The translations under genes and the position numbers were made by a program. The notes under the pieces were generated by a model. The model searched no databases, had not been told where the DNA came from, and saw only the letters and a list, made by a program, of their open reading frames with translations. From Cardiocondyla obscurior (taxonomy: Eukaryota; Arthropoda; Insecta; Hymenoptera; Formicidae), in assembly GCF_019399895.1 (NCBI RefSeq), contig NC_091864.1, positions 2,768,001 to 2,832,000 of the forward strand: DNA of 64,000 nucleotides, read 5' to 3'. Position 1 is the first letter of the stretch; every line of letters starts with the position of its first letter. Positions 1 to 12,556 of the stretch are shown here, piece after piece.

Positions 1-3000
1 TTATGTTTAATAGCGAAACTAAGTCGACTTATTTAATAAATAAATAAAAGAAATTTTTGTTTTGTATAATCTAGACGGAATCATATTCGCTTTCTCGGTT
101 TTGACAAGCTTATTAGCTTTATAAATATATTAAATGTTAAATTCTCTCATTTTAAATATAAATTTATATTTAAATATTTATAACAAATTTTTAACCTTTA
201 AAAGATCAAAATTTAGATTTTACTCATGTATATGTGAATACACATGCTATATGTATACTTATAACAGAAATTTAATAAGTAAAAGTCTAATGATTCACAT
301 ATGAGCCACTCTTCTAACGATTAATGCTAATATTAATTTAAATATAAATTTATATCTTTTTTGCTATATGATCCAGCCTCGATCATCGTATATATTAATT
401 ATGATAAATCTTAATAAAATAAGAAAATAATAATTATCAGTATTATATCTCACAATAAAGAGAAATGATAGAGATCATACAAGAAATATACAAATGTGAT
501 TTATCGCAGGAAAAGGCAATAAGTTAGGTAGCGTTATCCTTTGATAGATCACTTTTCGATGTTTGATTATGAAAAAACTGTTATCGCTTCCTGTTACGTT
601 ATATACGATTGTCGGTGAGCTTTTGCAAATCCGGTGGGCAATTTAAACGAGCGTTTCCCCCCTCCCCTTAATTTTGTCGATAGTATTTTGCGATTCAACA
701 GTGGATCTATAAATTTTAAATGAAAAACTATAATTATAAATAATTTTGAATAATTTTCGACAATTATATATAATTTCAGTTTAACATCTATTCATATCTT
801 TTAATTTTAAATCTCAATGTACAATTTAAGTTTAAAACAAAAATATTATTTTACATTCACCACAGTAATCGCAAAATTTCAATAATTTTGATTTTTGTAC
901 TAGAAAGAATTTTACGAGTAGCTCTAGACTTCGATCCTTTTTAGATAATATAGAAAATAATGACTCGCTTAGTGCTGGACGGGTTCGACAGTATCTATTG
1001 CACATTTCATACTATTCCATTATGTCAGATCCAACTTTTAAGCCAAGAGTCATTACATTTTCATTCTTTTTTTAAATAATGATTTATAAATCCGTGATTC
1101 GTTGTTGTATCTAGGTAATGAAAAAATACAATACATTTGTTAGTACTTAGATATTTTATATCATTAAATATGCGATTTTTTAAATGTATTTTAAAAAATA
1201 ATCATGTAAGACGAAATTTGTACATGCATATTAAAATGTTAGTAATTGCACGGATGTATAAATCCTTTTAGTAAATCTTGTATCGATCATTATTTTTTCC
1301 AAAAGCTACACGAAATTTATCAAATGGTCGTTTTCCTTTTTTTTTACTTTTTCTTTTTGTGCGTATAGTAAAAACAAAAACAAAAATTCTGAAAACAACC
1401 CCACGATCACAGTTGCGGTTTGCTTTCAGCAGGTACTCGGCTTGTACATATTTTTAGCCCGTTTTTCCTTCGTGTTTAGCGCTAAAGAGAAGAGTTTAAA
1501 ATAGTTGAACAATTTATACCAATCATTTCCGATTACTTTTTTTTTATCTCAATCCAATAAGAAGTTATATCTCTCAATTTTTATATGGGCTCAAATATTC
1601 TTTATTATTTATAAATTTTACAATTGATTTGGAATCAGTCTTTTACTTCTATTACAGAAAAATCGATTTTAAATTGATCCATCAACGAGACAACAGTCGT
1701 GAACGTCCCATATAAAATGAGAATTGAACAAACTTTGCGCTAAACATGCAATCAAAGCATGCCCATCTATCTTTGTTAACTAGGAACTAACAGTTTTTTT
1801 TTTTACTTACTTATTCTCCTGTTTATCTTTTCTTTTACTTCTATAGAAATGTTTTTATATTGTATAAGTATCATATTCTCTAAAATTATCAAACAAAGAT
1901 TCTCTGGTCCAGTTTGCCAATCTGATTGCCACTTTTAATTCTTCTATCTAGATCTTCCATTTTTCCACTAATACTGTCTAAATACAGACTAAAACAGACA
2001 TTATCAGTCGTCCCACCGTACAATTGTTTGCATTTATTTATTGCTATCGACCTGGGTCGTCGATATAACTGCTTAATTTACGTCATGGATCATCATGATC
2101 TGGAAGGAAATACAATCAATTTCCGCTATTTTCCTCCGTGCCTTTTTTTGGACCCAGACGAGAATCGATTGGCAGCTTGGAACTTACACAAGGTGTCCCG
2201 TAACAACCATTAGATATCTTTAAAAAACATTTTTTTCGGTCAATTTAATTTATTGTTGATAAAGGTATTAAAATTTTCATTTTTTAAACAATTTATTTTC
2301 TTTATAATTGAGTTAATTACTAAATTGTTAAATATAAAATTTTATATCAAGCTGTTTTATATCGAACTTATTATTTGACTATAAATTATAAAATAATATT
2401 AATATTTAAGTTTCATTGCTTTATTGACTTTTTTGATACTATGTTTGGTTGTTCCAGCACACCTTACGTATATTTCTCCCCTCAAGCGGTGGCACTTGAC
2501 GTGTTAGAAAAATGAGTACGTAAACCGCCAGCTCGAACCGCAGTTCGGCATAAGAAATCTGAGCGTTTCTTACTTTACAATATCATCACAGAACTTTGAT
2601 GTTTGTTTTATATTGCTTAATATAAGACTTAAAAATTATCGGCTCGAGAAATGGCGGTTTACGTCCATCTATCACTACAATTAATTATAGTTATTCTTAG
2701 CACAATAAATTGCATCCAAATGGCATTTAAACCTCCAAAACGAAGGTTTGAAATCCTTTCAGAGCCACTTTGCTGCCCGGGGATAGTGCACTTCTTAATT
2801 AACTTCAGCTTATATCTATTCGTATATACAGGGTGACGTATTTATACTGCAACAAATTACTATATCTAGCATATAATGTAATTTTAGAAAAAAAAATTTT
2901 TTATAACAAAAAAATGTAAGAATTTTTAAGAACATGCTTTAAATAAGATTTGAACAATCTTATCATTACTAAATGATTCTCTTCAGTTTTAAAATTAATT

Positions 3001-3388
3001 AAAACAAAACTTCTTTTAAAATTCCTGAAAGAATTCTTTTCTATGAAAATAACTTTGTAGATTAAAGCTTATTTTAAAATTAAAATTTGAATATTCTCTA
3101 TGAGAAAGTCTTTAAACTGAAATTTAAAAGAATATTTTAAAATTCAAAAAAAGAATTAAAGATAGTAAATGCAAAAAAATTGAATGTAAAAAATTAATTT
3201 ATGTATCACATAACTAAAAATTTATGAAATTTATGCAAAAGGAAAATTTTTTTAATTGAAAGTTTTGTTGAAAATTGCAATTAAAACATTAACTTAATTT
3301 TTTAACACCCTGTATACATATATACATATTTATGCGTGTGTGTCTTTATAAGTAAAGGAATAAATTAACCCTCTATAAAGGGCCGACA
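1..3388. other. AT-rich intergenic region, no recognised gene
   Basis: AT-rich sequence with many homopolymer runs and short chance ORFs that resemble no family I know. It lies downstream of the SINHCAF-like gene, so its right edge holds that gene's 3' UTR. Structure seen: a 12-bp inverted repeat (ACGTAAACCGCC at 2518-2529 and its complement at 2653-2664) and a possible small inverted-repeat transposon at 2825-3316, listed separately. Open frames at 1926-2213 and 2651-2836 have no support beyond being open. Confidence 0.6.
2825..3316. mobile_element. Possible MITE bounded by TATACAGGGTG inverted repeats
   Basis: The 11-mer TATACAGGGTG at 2825-2835 is matched by its exact reverse complement CACCCTGTATA at 3306-3316. 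The outermost TA on each side could be a TA target-site duplication, as made by Tc1/mariner elements, leaving ACAGGGTG termini. The roughly 490-bp interior is AT-rich and non-coding. The inverted match does not clearly extend inward, so this could be a degraded miniature element or a coincidence. Confidence 0.3.
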
Positions 3389-4810
3389 TTAATTGGAAAC
3401 CGACTGAAGTGATTGATTAATAACGTTGTTGACAGTCTGTAAGGTTTTGCAACTTGATAACTGATCGAGTTCTATAGGACTTACAGTTTTTTCTATCATT
3501 TTCACATCCGCTTGAACTTGAACATTCTTTGCTATTTTGCTCTCACCCTGATTGGAGGATTCGTCATAACCAGAATCAGAGGACGAGTCACTATCGGTCT
3601 TGGTTTGTTTCGAACTTGTTTCTGAATTTGACGATGGTGATTCCGCACCATGAACAGGGCTGGTGGATGCAGAATGAATAGAACTGGCGACTGTTAAAGA
3701 AGTCAGTTGCCGCCTGGCAAGATTTACGCAAGGTTTCAAGCTGGATGAGTACATTATGATTTCACCATTGGCGCCTCTAAAAATGCTACCGCAGCAAATG
3801 ACTTCTCTGTGTAAAACAAGCAAAATTAATGTATTATTAACAATAAATAAAAATATACATACATAAATATAACTGAAACTTGCGGAATTTTTTTAATTGT
3901 TTCAATAAATTATATAATGTTACCTTTTGTAATAAGATAAATCTAAAAAGGTAGCATCGTCCTCATCCTGATCTTGAACATCTAATTGTTTTTCATTAAC
4001 ACCAATATCATCGTCATCATCCGAAATGCTGCCTGATCTGCTCAAAGCTTTACTGTCTGCCAATCTATAATCTTCTACAATATTAAAAATATATAAATAT
4101 AAAATTATTTGTTTTACTTCTATTTTTAAAATTTATTTTTAATGCTAAATTATACATTAAATTAAGAAACAAGTTTGCAATATAACCAACCAATCAAATC
4201 ATCGCTTATTGGAGGACTTTGTTCCCGATCTGCTTCTGTTTTTACATAAACATGTTTCTTCTTGGCAAGTTTATCAGATTTATCTTTAAGTTTCCTTTTA
4301 TTTTTTGCCTTGAATTTTGTTAGCGACTTAATGCCAGGACCAGCGCGGGCATCAACAACCTGTAAAGAAAATTTAATAAAACGTACTATATCTGTACAAT
4401 CAAATAATAAAATATAAGATTATCTGTTATCAAATACTAACATGTCTCCAATTACGATCATTTCCGGGAGGCAGCTTCTTAAATCTCTTTACTAGAAGCA
4501 CACATGCGTTACATATCTCTCCACTACGTCTCTCATCAAGTTGAAAACATAGCATAAAGTCATCCTCATATTTTTTACTATCTGTGAATCTCGAACTGCA
4601 AAAGAATTTATAGAATTTATTAAATTTAATAAAATTTATAAGGATATTTAATATTAAAGTGTACATATATGTATATACTATAAATGTACTATACACAATT
4701 TCTTTTTATTATAATGTATATTCGTAATATTTTTACCTGCTAGATTTGGCTTTGCAAATGCAACAGCCTGTACTAGATCGATACACCTTTGGTTTGTGAA
4801 AACTGAACAT
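3389..4810 (-). CDS. SINHCAF: SIN3-HDAC complex-associated factor (FAM60A-like)
   Basis: Five coding exons, 4737-4810, 4442-4595, 4191-4359, 3924-4074 and 3389-3806, join in frame to give 321 residues. The N-terminus is the family hallmark: it starts MFSFHKPKVYRS and has a cysteine cluster (Cys16, 17, 19, 40, 52, 55) with the motifs SSRFTDSKKYEDDF, GEICNACVLLVKR and HVVDARAGPG. The family is a subunit of the Sin3-HDAC co-repressor that acts on chromatin in the nucleus. After a basic lysine-rich stretch and an acidic linker comes the conserved second block (FLDLSYYKREVICCGSIFRG), then a serine-rich tail longer than in human FAM60A (about 220 residues). The ATG lies 29 nt downstream of a 3' splice site (exon start 4839), so at least one 5' UTR exon is upstream; a candidate is at 9918-10100. 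Confidence 0.93.
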
Positions 4811-7800
4811 CCTGCTCACTTTGTATGTCACTATCGTTTCTGTAATTTAACAAATATATACATATTATATAGTATAATTTTGTATTAGTAGATATTTATA
4901 CAGTATCACATATATAAAAATTAGATTTATCATTTTAGATGTATTACATGTATGCATATGTAACATGTACATATTATTAAATAATATGTTTTAAAACTTG
5001 TATTAGGAATTTATTAAAAAGATTTAACATGTTTAAATTATATAAAGATCAAAAGTTTTAAAAATATATTTTTGGAATTAAAAAATATATTTTGGAATAT
5101 AGATCGAAGTTAATAAATACGAAATAATAATGTAATAAATATAATTTTAGACAAATACCATAAAGTTGCGCAATATGCTAAATTAAAACTTGAAGTAGTA
5201 ACGTGCCTGAAGATCGCCGAGTAATGCAGATGTAAATAAAGTATCCAAAAAATATAGTCGTCGCGAAAGTAACATCAAATGTATGTCGCAATGATCATTG
5301 ACTCTAGTGAGCACGCTCGTGACTACCAGCTTCATGTTTCGTCGAAAAATTACAGAAATCGAGATTCGAGAATCCCGAAATTAATACGAAACAATGTCGA
5401 CAAAAAACACTGTTACCAGCTGTATCGAAAGTGGCACCGGGTTTCGTTTCTTTTCTTTTATAAAATCGAAATATCTTTCCCTCAATAATCCTTCTTCACT
5501 TTCGTAATTTCCTTTTTCTGAATTAGCACAATAAATGTCTATAAAGTGAAAGGCACTGATGCCGAATATGTCAAAAATGACGCCGTTTCAGTTCGGCTGC
5601 TTGCTCCAAAATGGATCTCCACCTCTTCGCGCCTCCCACCCCCCGTCACCTTCACAGATACGACACACCGTGAGTGTTGAAATTAGAGGAAAAAGGGGGC
5701 TACTATCGCCAAACAGGAGCTACGCCGACAGCTTTGCACGGTCACCTGTCCTTCCAAAATGGAAGAGAAAAGTCTGACCTCCCTTTTCCACCCACTTCTT
5801 CACGAATAAACGTTCTTTTTTTTTTTTCTCCCCCGATTATTCGGGACTTTTTAATCACGGTCTCAGCGCGCACGCACTCGCACAGGTATCGGTAACGCGA
5901 AGAGGCTTGCTCGCGACGACATTCAGACTCGACGTGACGGTACGTACGGCGGCGACGTGCGAGAAGCGTGGCTACGCTATGCTACGCGCGCCGGGAAGCG
6001 TCACTAAGCAGAGCACGCATGCGCACATAATATATTTCTCTCTCTCTTATTCCACCTCGAGATCCTCCGTCGTTCGTGATGCTTCATCATCCTTCTCCGT
6101 TCATCGTAAAACCCCCTTCGACGTCATGCGCAAGCCGAACTTCATTTAGCGCTAGCGAACTCATCATCCCAAATTCTCTCCTCTTTTACTCTTCCTTCCG
6201 TATCTCATATCGAACGGTGGCGCTTATCACTTCCAATCCTTGCACAAGTTGAACTTGACTTCGTTCAAGAGTCTTTTGAAGCGCGCTCATCTTGACAAAA
6301 TAAAGATATTTTTATGTTAAGTTTCACTTTACGCGCTTTCGCAGCATGGAATTAGATGCGAATCTGGAAGAGGAAATTTTATCTGTCATATTCGATCATA
6401 AATATAAATGTATCTAATATTCTACTCTTAAAAAAAAAAATCTGTATCATTAAACACTCATTATATTACAGGCAGATAAATGGAAATCTACATTTATATT
6501 ATTTAAGAATATTTTACGATTGCTCATCTGATCGTTCGAAATTTTTGTACATTTCCAGCATCGTCAATTAGAAGAAGACATGTAGCGAACGGAGGCTGCG
6601 TGACCCGTGGAAACATTGTCTTAGTCGTTTTAAATTATTGTACTTGTGAAGTAACTCGTTTACTCTCATTTCTATCGTGTGGATATTCCGTCGGGCAGTT
6701 TTCTGGCTCTCGTAAGATCTTGTTTACCAAATTTCAAAAGCGGGTCAGCAACGTCACCGCTACCAACAAATGGAAGCAGAGGCCGTACGGAGGCTGTGAC
6801 CGAATCCGCGATCTCGATTGGCCGACTGCGAGCGAGCAAGAGAGACCGTATTATGTACTTGCAGAAAACTTGTTCTCCTTCGGAATCATTCTGGACTATG
6901 TGCACGTGCGGCTCGTTCACATATGTATCCCTCGCTAGCAAAACACTTTCGAACGACAAAGTTAGTGCACCGAGAGAGCACCCATGAATATAAAATGAAA
7001 CAATTTACTTCCATAATCAAACCTCTCATCTCTCTGTTCACCAATCTCTGAAACATAGTTCCATTAAAGCAAAATTTACAAGTATGAATAAATATTTGTT
7101 ACTTATCCATAATAAGAAAAAGTATCTTTCGAAGAATTTTGACAAGTCTTGTACAATCTGTAATTATTTGAATAAACAGAATTCACATGTAGAAATATAA
7201 TTTAAATTGAATTATTTTCCTTTCATTGAAGCGAGGATAAAAAAAAAAAAAAAAGAAGGTATTTGTTCGAAAAGCGTTACTTACACGAGCTATACCCATA
7301 CATTTTTCATCATTAATCAAGGTTAGTGTCGATCTCTCAAAGGCCAAGCGGCACCGATGCAATTAATACGATTGTAATGTATCTCATTGCAAGATAAGAC
7401 AATCGCGAGAGTTAATTGATAGCTTATAAGTCCAGTGGTTGTTTACTCGAATCTCAGATTGACGATCATGTTTTCGCAAAGCTACATTTTAAATTATGTA
7501 AACGTGTTTACAATTCATCCATTATGATCCGTTTTAGCTTCACTCATCGCGTCGAGATATATTACAGCCCTTTAAACAGATTAAGACGCAGATTTTCACG
7601 AGTTTTGTGATCCTCCAGGCTTTTCCGAAGCTTTCGTTATACGACGAGTTTCGTCAAGAGGAAATATGGAGACCGTGTAAATCTATATATATAAAAAAAG
7701 CGGCGTTATTTCGAGAACGTGCGCCGCGCTGCGCCTCGCATAATAATCCGCACGTTGCACTCTGTTTTGTGCTTTGTGCTATTTTTAGTCTATTCGCGTT

Positions 7801-9917
7801 TTGTCGACACGCCACCGCTGTTTTCCATATTGCGCTCTTCATCTTTTCTTTCTCCCATTTATCTTTGATTTTCATTACAGCCTCTTGTATCGAATAATTA
7901 ACCTGGAGCTCCAGCTTCCGATTCACAAATCAAGTCGCTAATACTTTTGTTCCAACAGTATTGCTTACGAAAAATTAACTGAAAATGTTTTCCCATGCGT
8001 GTTGAAATTGATTTACTAGGTTTGCAACCATTGACAATTATCAAGGGAATTGCGACTGCGTTTGCATAGCAATGTAAAACATCCTCGATTATCTCTTCTT
8101 CTCTGCAGCATTTTAAAAAAATTGAAAAGTTAAAACAATGTAAGAGAAGTTTCAAGAAAAATGTAATAAGTATTAATAAAAATAATGTCCATGGAGGAAA
8201 AACTTAAGTCTTATCACTTATCCAAATAAAATTATAAATTATAATAAAACCCAATGTTTTCTGAATCTGATGTGCTCATTAGAATATTTATTCTACAGTG
8301 AATTTTCAAGCCAAGAATTTCTTTAAAAATCTGTACAATTCTAATTGAATTAAATATAATTCATATTTTAAAATTATTTTCTATTAAAAATGTTTCAATT
8401 TTTATATTATTAAAAAACGACGGCAGACGTTATTTATTCCAAGTTTTCTATAAAAAAAAAAAAATAAATAAATAATAAAAATGTCACCTAACAATCCATA
8501 TAACTTTTTACATCTTGCAAATTGTTACATCTCTCACGAAAAAGGGCTGTCAGCGTACCGTTTGTCCGCACTTGTGTACGAGAGAAAAAAAAATGCTAAT
8601 GCGCTTTCCCTTCATTGCGCACGGTGGACGACGCGCAACAGGACGAAAGGGGGCAAAGGGAACGCGCAAGATGACGTGCGAGAGCGCGGCAGCGACATGG
8701 CGCGTGGCGGTCGCCATCGTGGCCACCGCCTCCACCTCCTTCTCCGTCCTCCTTCATTTCCAGCCACATGATCAGCAGGCTAACAACGCGTCGATCTGAC
8801 CGAGCTTCACGTCGGTGTTGCTCCTATCTCGCAAGCGCACCGACGGCTCTGGGTTATCCGAAAACTGAATTAAAAGCTGCGAGATTCAGGAGATACGGGT
8901 TAAAACGGGACGGTAGACGGTTCCTGAACGCCTTAAATGAAAAAGGATAATGCGTGTAATGGAGTTAAGTCGTCCGGCGAAAATACTGACAGTCGCAAAT
9001 GGCTAGCTCGTGGGTTACATGTAAAGCAATCGTGGCAATCCGGGAACGTATGGACGATCTCGCCGGGCACGCCGTGCGCGTGGAGGGAACGGACGACTCG
9101 GCAGGTTATGGTCAGACTGAGTTAGGTTACGTTTACGTTGACATCCAGACGGGACGAAGTCTGTTCCGTTTAGCGGTGCGTTCTGGAGAAGTCGCACTTT
9201 TTTTATTTCATGAAATAAAGTTAATCTATACCGTGAAACCTGTCGAGCGTCGTAGTTTTTCTCTTTCTCTCTTTTTCTTTCTCTCGATGGGGTGAAGGGT
9301 GAATTCGGGAAAGCCGGTCGTAGCGAACAGTTGAGATTGCCATGACTGCAGCTCGCAGCCGCGCGCGATAACGGCGGCAGCGACAGCGGCGCGCGCCATG
9401 ACAGGTGATACCCGAGACGCTTATGCGCGGCATACACGACGTGCAACACGACGCGTGATTACGCCGCTAAGAACTATGAAATCGGGCGTCCGCGCGCGAG
9501 TCGTGCTCCGCACGCGACACGACGTGACGATTATCGCGATATCGGAGAAAAATCGACTGGACAGTCAGCGTAAAGGGGAAAGTTGCGTCACAGCGACCGC
9601 GGGAGAAAACACGGGAGACGGAACATTTACGACGAATTACTCGCGGCGCGGAGGAGAAACCCGGGCCGCGCCAGCCGTGGCCTACCGCGTAAAGTCGCGA
9701 CGACACGAACAACGCGAAGACGGCCGCGGCGGCGGTCACCGCCGCCGTGACTGCCGCCGCCGCTGCGAACATATTTGCCAGTCGCGCGGCGCGTATTGAC
9801 ACGTGACACTTCTATACTTAACGACAATTTCACACGACGCGTCACCGCGGCCGTATACGTGCCGCAATTCCGCAAACTTTACCTTAATAAAACGTCACGG
9901 CAATGCGAGCACTTACC
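4811..9917. other. Non-coding stretch, likely 5' intron of the SINHCAF-like gene
   Basis: No conserved coding exon is seen. The sequence alternates between AT-rich parts (4850-5250, 6300-7300, 8150-8500) and CpG-rich parts (5880-6150, 8600-9900). The acceptor at 4840-4841 shows that the SINHCAF-like transcript has an upstream exon. The best minus-strand donor found is at 9916-9917, which would make most of this region one intron of about 5 kb. ORFs such as 9015-9449 and 9398-9799 fall in CpG-rich sequence where stops are rare and show no family resemblance. Confidence 0.5.
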
Positions 9918-10100
9918 TCGTATCGTGAGACAGGTGACGGCGGCCGGACACTTTTGAGACGGTTGCGCTCTGCGCACGCTCTTTGCGCTGCGCACGTAAG
10001 GTAGTGCTGCCAACACGACGCGTGGGAAATGTTGATTGTCTCAATACGCGGAAAGTGTAGTAACGTTAGGGAGTAACACCATTTTGCACCTGTGGAAGTC
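9918..10100 (-). other. Candidate 5' UTR first exon of the SINHCAF-like gene
   Basis: On the minus strand, the CpG-rich sequence ending at 9918 reads CGATACGAG|GTAAGTGC, a near-perfect 5' splice site. It lies about 400 bp past the end of the BABAM2-like gene, and no other minus-strand gene is recognised between it and the SINHCAF coding exons. The exon's left limit (9918) is set by the donor; its upstream limit is a guess from where the CpG-rich sequence ends. Assignment to SINHCAF is inference and needs transcript data. Confidence 0.35.
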
Positions 10101-10425
10101 AAATTTTTTTTATTAACAAAAAAATTAATTTATGACATTGCACGGATTTGATTTGTATCGTTGATAAATTCCTGACTAAAATATGCTCTTTACAGATTTC
10201 TTCTAATAACAAATGGTGTAATATCTAATATACTATGTAGTTTTTGTCAAGTCATACAATTAATTAATAAAAATACATTTAATCATGAATGCATAATAGA
10301 TAATATTATTTGTATTTCATTAGCTAATGATATTGGATTATATGTTTTTCATTCGACTTGTTTTAAAACTTATTTCAATTATTTTATCACACAATGGCCT
10401 AAGAAAAAAGATAAACACATTAATA

Positions 10426-10431
10426 TTTATT
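10426..10431 (-). terminator. Poly(A) signal of the BABAM2-like gene
   Basis: TTTATT on the + strand is AATAAA on the minus strand, about 95 nt past the stop codon at 10526. Confidence 0.45.
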
Positions 10432-10525
10432 ACTTCAGAACCAAATATTTATATTTTAATCGCAACTGTTAAATATACAATTTTCGTAATAAAAAAATAT
10501 AACTTTTTTTCTTCAGAATAAATGA

Positions 10526-11945
10526 TTAACGATTATTTTTGATAGAATTTGCCTGAAACTTTGAAACATTTTCTATTATATATGTAAATAATTTGATAAT
10601 TATCCCCTTTATTTGCCATCTAGGACTGTATGGTATATCATTCAATACCTCCTCGTACAAACGACCTGTTATAGTCATGTGATATACTGATTGTAATTTA
10701 ATTTGTGGTCTTTCTTTAGGAAATGTTGGTGGAAGGTCGAAACGCGCGAGAAAATAAAAATCTCGATGTTCCAACAAGATAACAATCCAATTAAATTGTA
10801 AAGCATCAAATTCCACCACGCCAGAGCGATGCAGTACAAGAAGAGTTGAAACAAATGTCTTTCTGTTTTCGAAACATTGAACTACATTATTTATCTGCAA
10901 CAAAAAGTACATATGTAAAAATATTGGATAATTAATTTTATAAAATAAGTACAAAAAGTCATATACTTTTTCTTCCACAAATTTGATCACTTCTGGAACA
11001 TAATCCATTAGATATTTATTGGCAGGTAATGGTGGAATACGTAAAGAGTCAGGCCCACCCAAAATGTCCTCCAAGTTTTTAGATAAAAAAAGTTGTGGCG
11101 AAATACGATTCCAATCTGGACCATAAAATGTGACCAAAAGCATTGCCTCATTATTCTGTGATTTATTGATATGAGAAGGCAATCGAGAATAATCCATAGA
11201 TATTCGAATTAAAAATTTTGCTTCTACAGGCTTTGATCCTAATGGTAACATTATCACATCTATATCTTTTTTGCATATTTGCGCCTCACAAACAAGTGTA
11301 CTATATTCTAATTGCAATCGTTCTCCTTGTTTTCCAAGTAATTGTATCTATAAGTAAACATAGTAATTATATTTAAACATTACAAACTTTTATAAAAATC
11401 TATACAAATTAATTGTATACATATCCAATTACAAAATGTAATTATTATAGATTTCAATTAACAAAAGTAATATAAACACCATTTTCATTTACCTGGTATT
11501 CTTTGTAATACTCCAATAATTCAAGAAGCACATTGAGCAGTACATCATTGTCATTAAGATTCCATTTGACAAGACTAGGTACCCAAGTAGATAAAGTATC
11601 AATATCTGGGTCCATTAAAAAATTCTGATCATTAAATATAAAGTCTGGACCCATTTCTGGACATTGAGAATCAAATAATATGTGCCATACAAGATGCTCT
11701 CCAGCATAAGGAATTGACAACTTAAAACAATCATTTTTGGTTCTATTACAACTTGATGACACAGAATCTAATTTTATTGGACCACCTTAAAAAAATATAA
11801 TAAAACCATCAAATGCATGAAAAATAAACGTCATACAAATAACAAATAAGTCCTTACCGAATTTTGTGGTTTGTAGAACATGTTTCAAAAGTGGCTCTAT
11901 GTAAGAGTCTATAGTACTCAATAGAGGATGTGATTGATTCAACAT
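10526..11945 (-). CDS. BABAM2: BRISC and BRCA1-A complex member 2 (BRE-like)
   Basis: Four coding exons, 11858-11945, 11493-11785, 10967-11347 and 10526-10894, give 376 residues, close to human BRE (383). BRE is a scaffold with ubiquitin E2-variant-like folds in the BRCA1-A (nuclear DNA-damage) and BRISC (cytoplasmic) K63-deubiquitinase complexes. Matching family blocks are KLSIPYAGEHLVW near residues 51-63, PDFIFND, LGGPDSLRIP, DYVPEV, HRSGVVEFDA, LQSVYHMT and the C-terminal PYSPRW at 342-347. I chose the ATG at 11945 rather than an upstream ATG at 12017 because a good acceptor (exon start 11962) lies just before it and removes the longer frame. The gene is head to head with the TatD gene, and possible leader exons lie at 12.5-13.5 kb. 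Confidence 0.92.
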
Positions 11946-12556
11946 TTTTTTTATATTCAAGTCTAAATATAAGAAAACTAATTTTGCATAATCAATATAA
12001 GAGAGACTATTATTCACTAGTTAATTATTTGTTTTTAGTTAAGTAGAAATATTTAATAGAACTTTTTATACAATCGTGAACGATTCTAACACATTATTGA
12101 TATCGTTCTTCCTCAAATAACCAACATTTATTCGCAGACTCAATATTTCTCCAAAGTTTTAATTGGTTCCAACAAATCCAATAACTAACATATACACATA
12201 TGTATATTAACAGACAACAACTAATTATTTGCCAATTATTAACCTTTCTTCTCGTTTTGTTAAGAATCAGATAAAACAAGTGAGAATGCATCTGCCTTCG
12301 AGAACGTCACCTCCATATATATGTTTTTTCCTGGAATTACTGTTCGACAATTCTAGTGCGTTCTTTTAACTAGAGTGACGAATGCATCTTTTGTTATTAA
12401 CCAGAACAAACCATGTGCACGCTTCGCGTGCGCTACTTTACAAAGAGTCCTAATTTGTGCGTGTCATTATAATTGAGAACATTAATTAATTATAATAATT
12501 TCCTGCCGATTCAAAAAACCCAATTACAAAGTACGAAAAAAAATTATTTAACTCAC
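11946..12556 (-). other. Probable 5' UTR intron of the BABAM2-like gene
   Basis: AT-rich sequence between the BABAM2 leader acceptor (exon start 11962) and the nearest upstream minus-strand donor at 12555-12556. Open frames at 11787-12017 and 12094-12291 resemble nothing known. No other element is seen. Confidence 0.4.

Noticed and set aside
1926..2213. 95-codon open frame on the + strand
   Set aside because: It opens with TTG rather than ATG, has no family match, and lies in AT-rich intergenic sequence.
2651..2836. 61-aa ORF with a hydrophobic start
   Set aside because: Short, without family match, and its end runs into the left inverted repeat of the possible MITE.
11946..12017. Longer N-terminus for BABAM2 starting at an ATG at 12017
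   Set aside because: A good acceptor (exon start 11962) lies between the two ATGs, and the shorter start fits the family length better.
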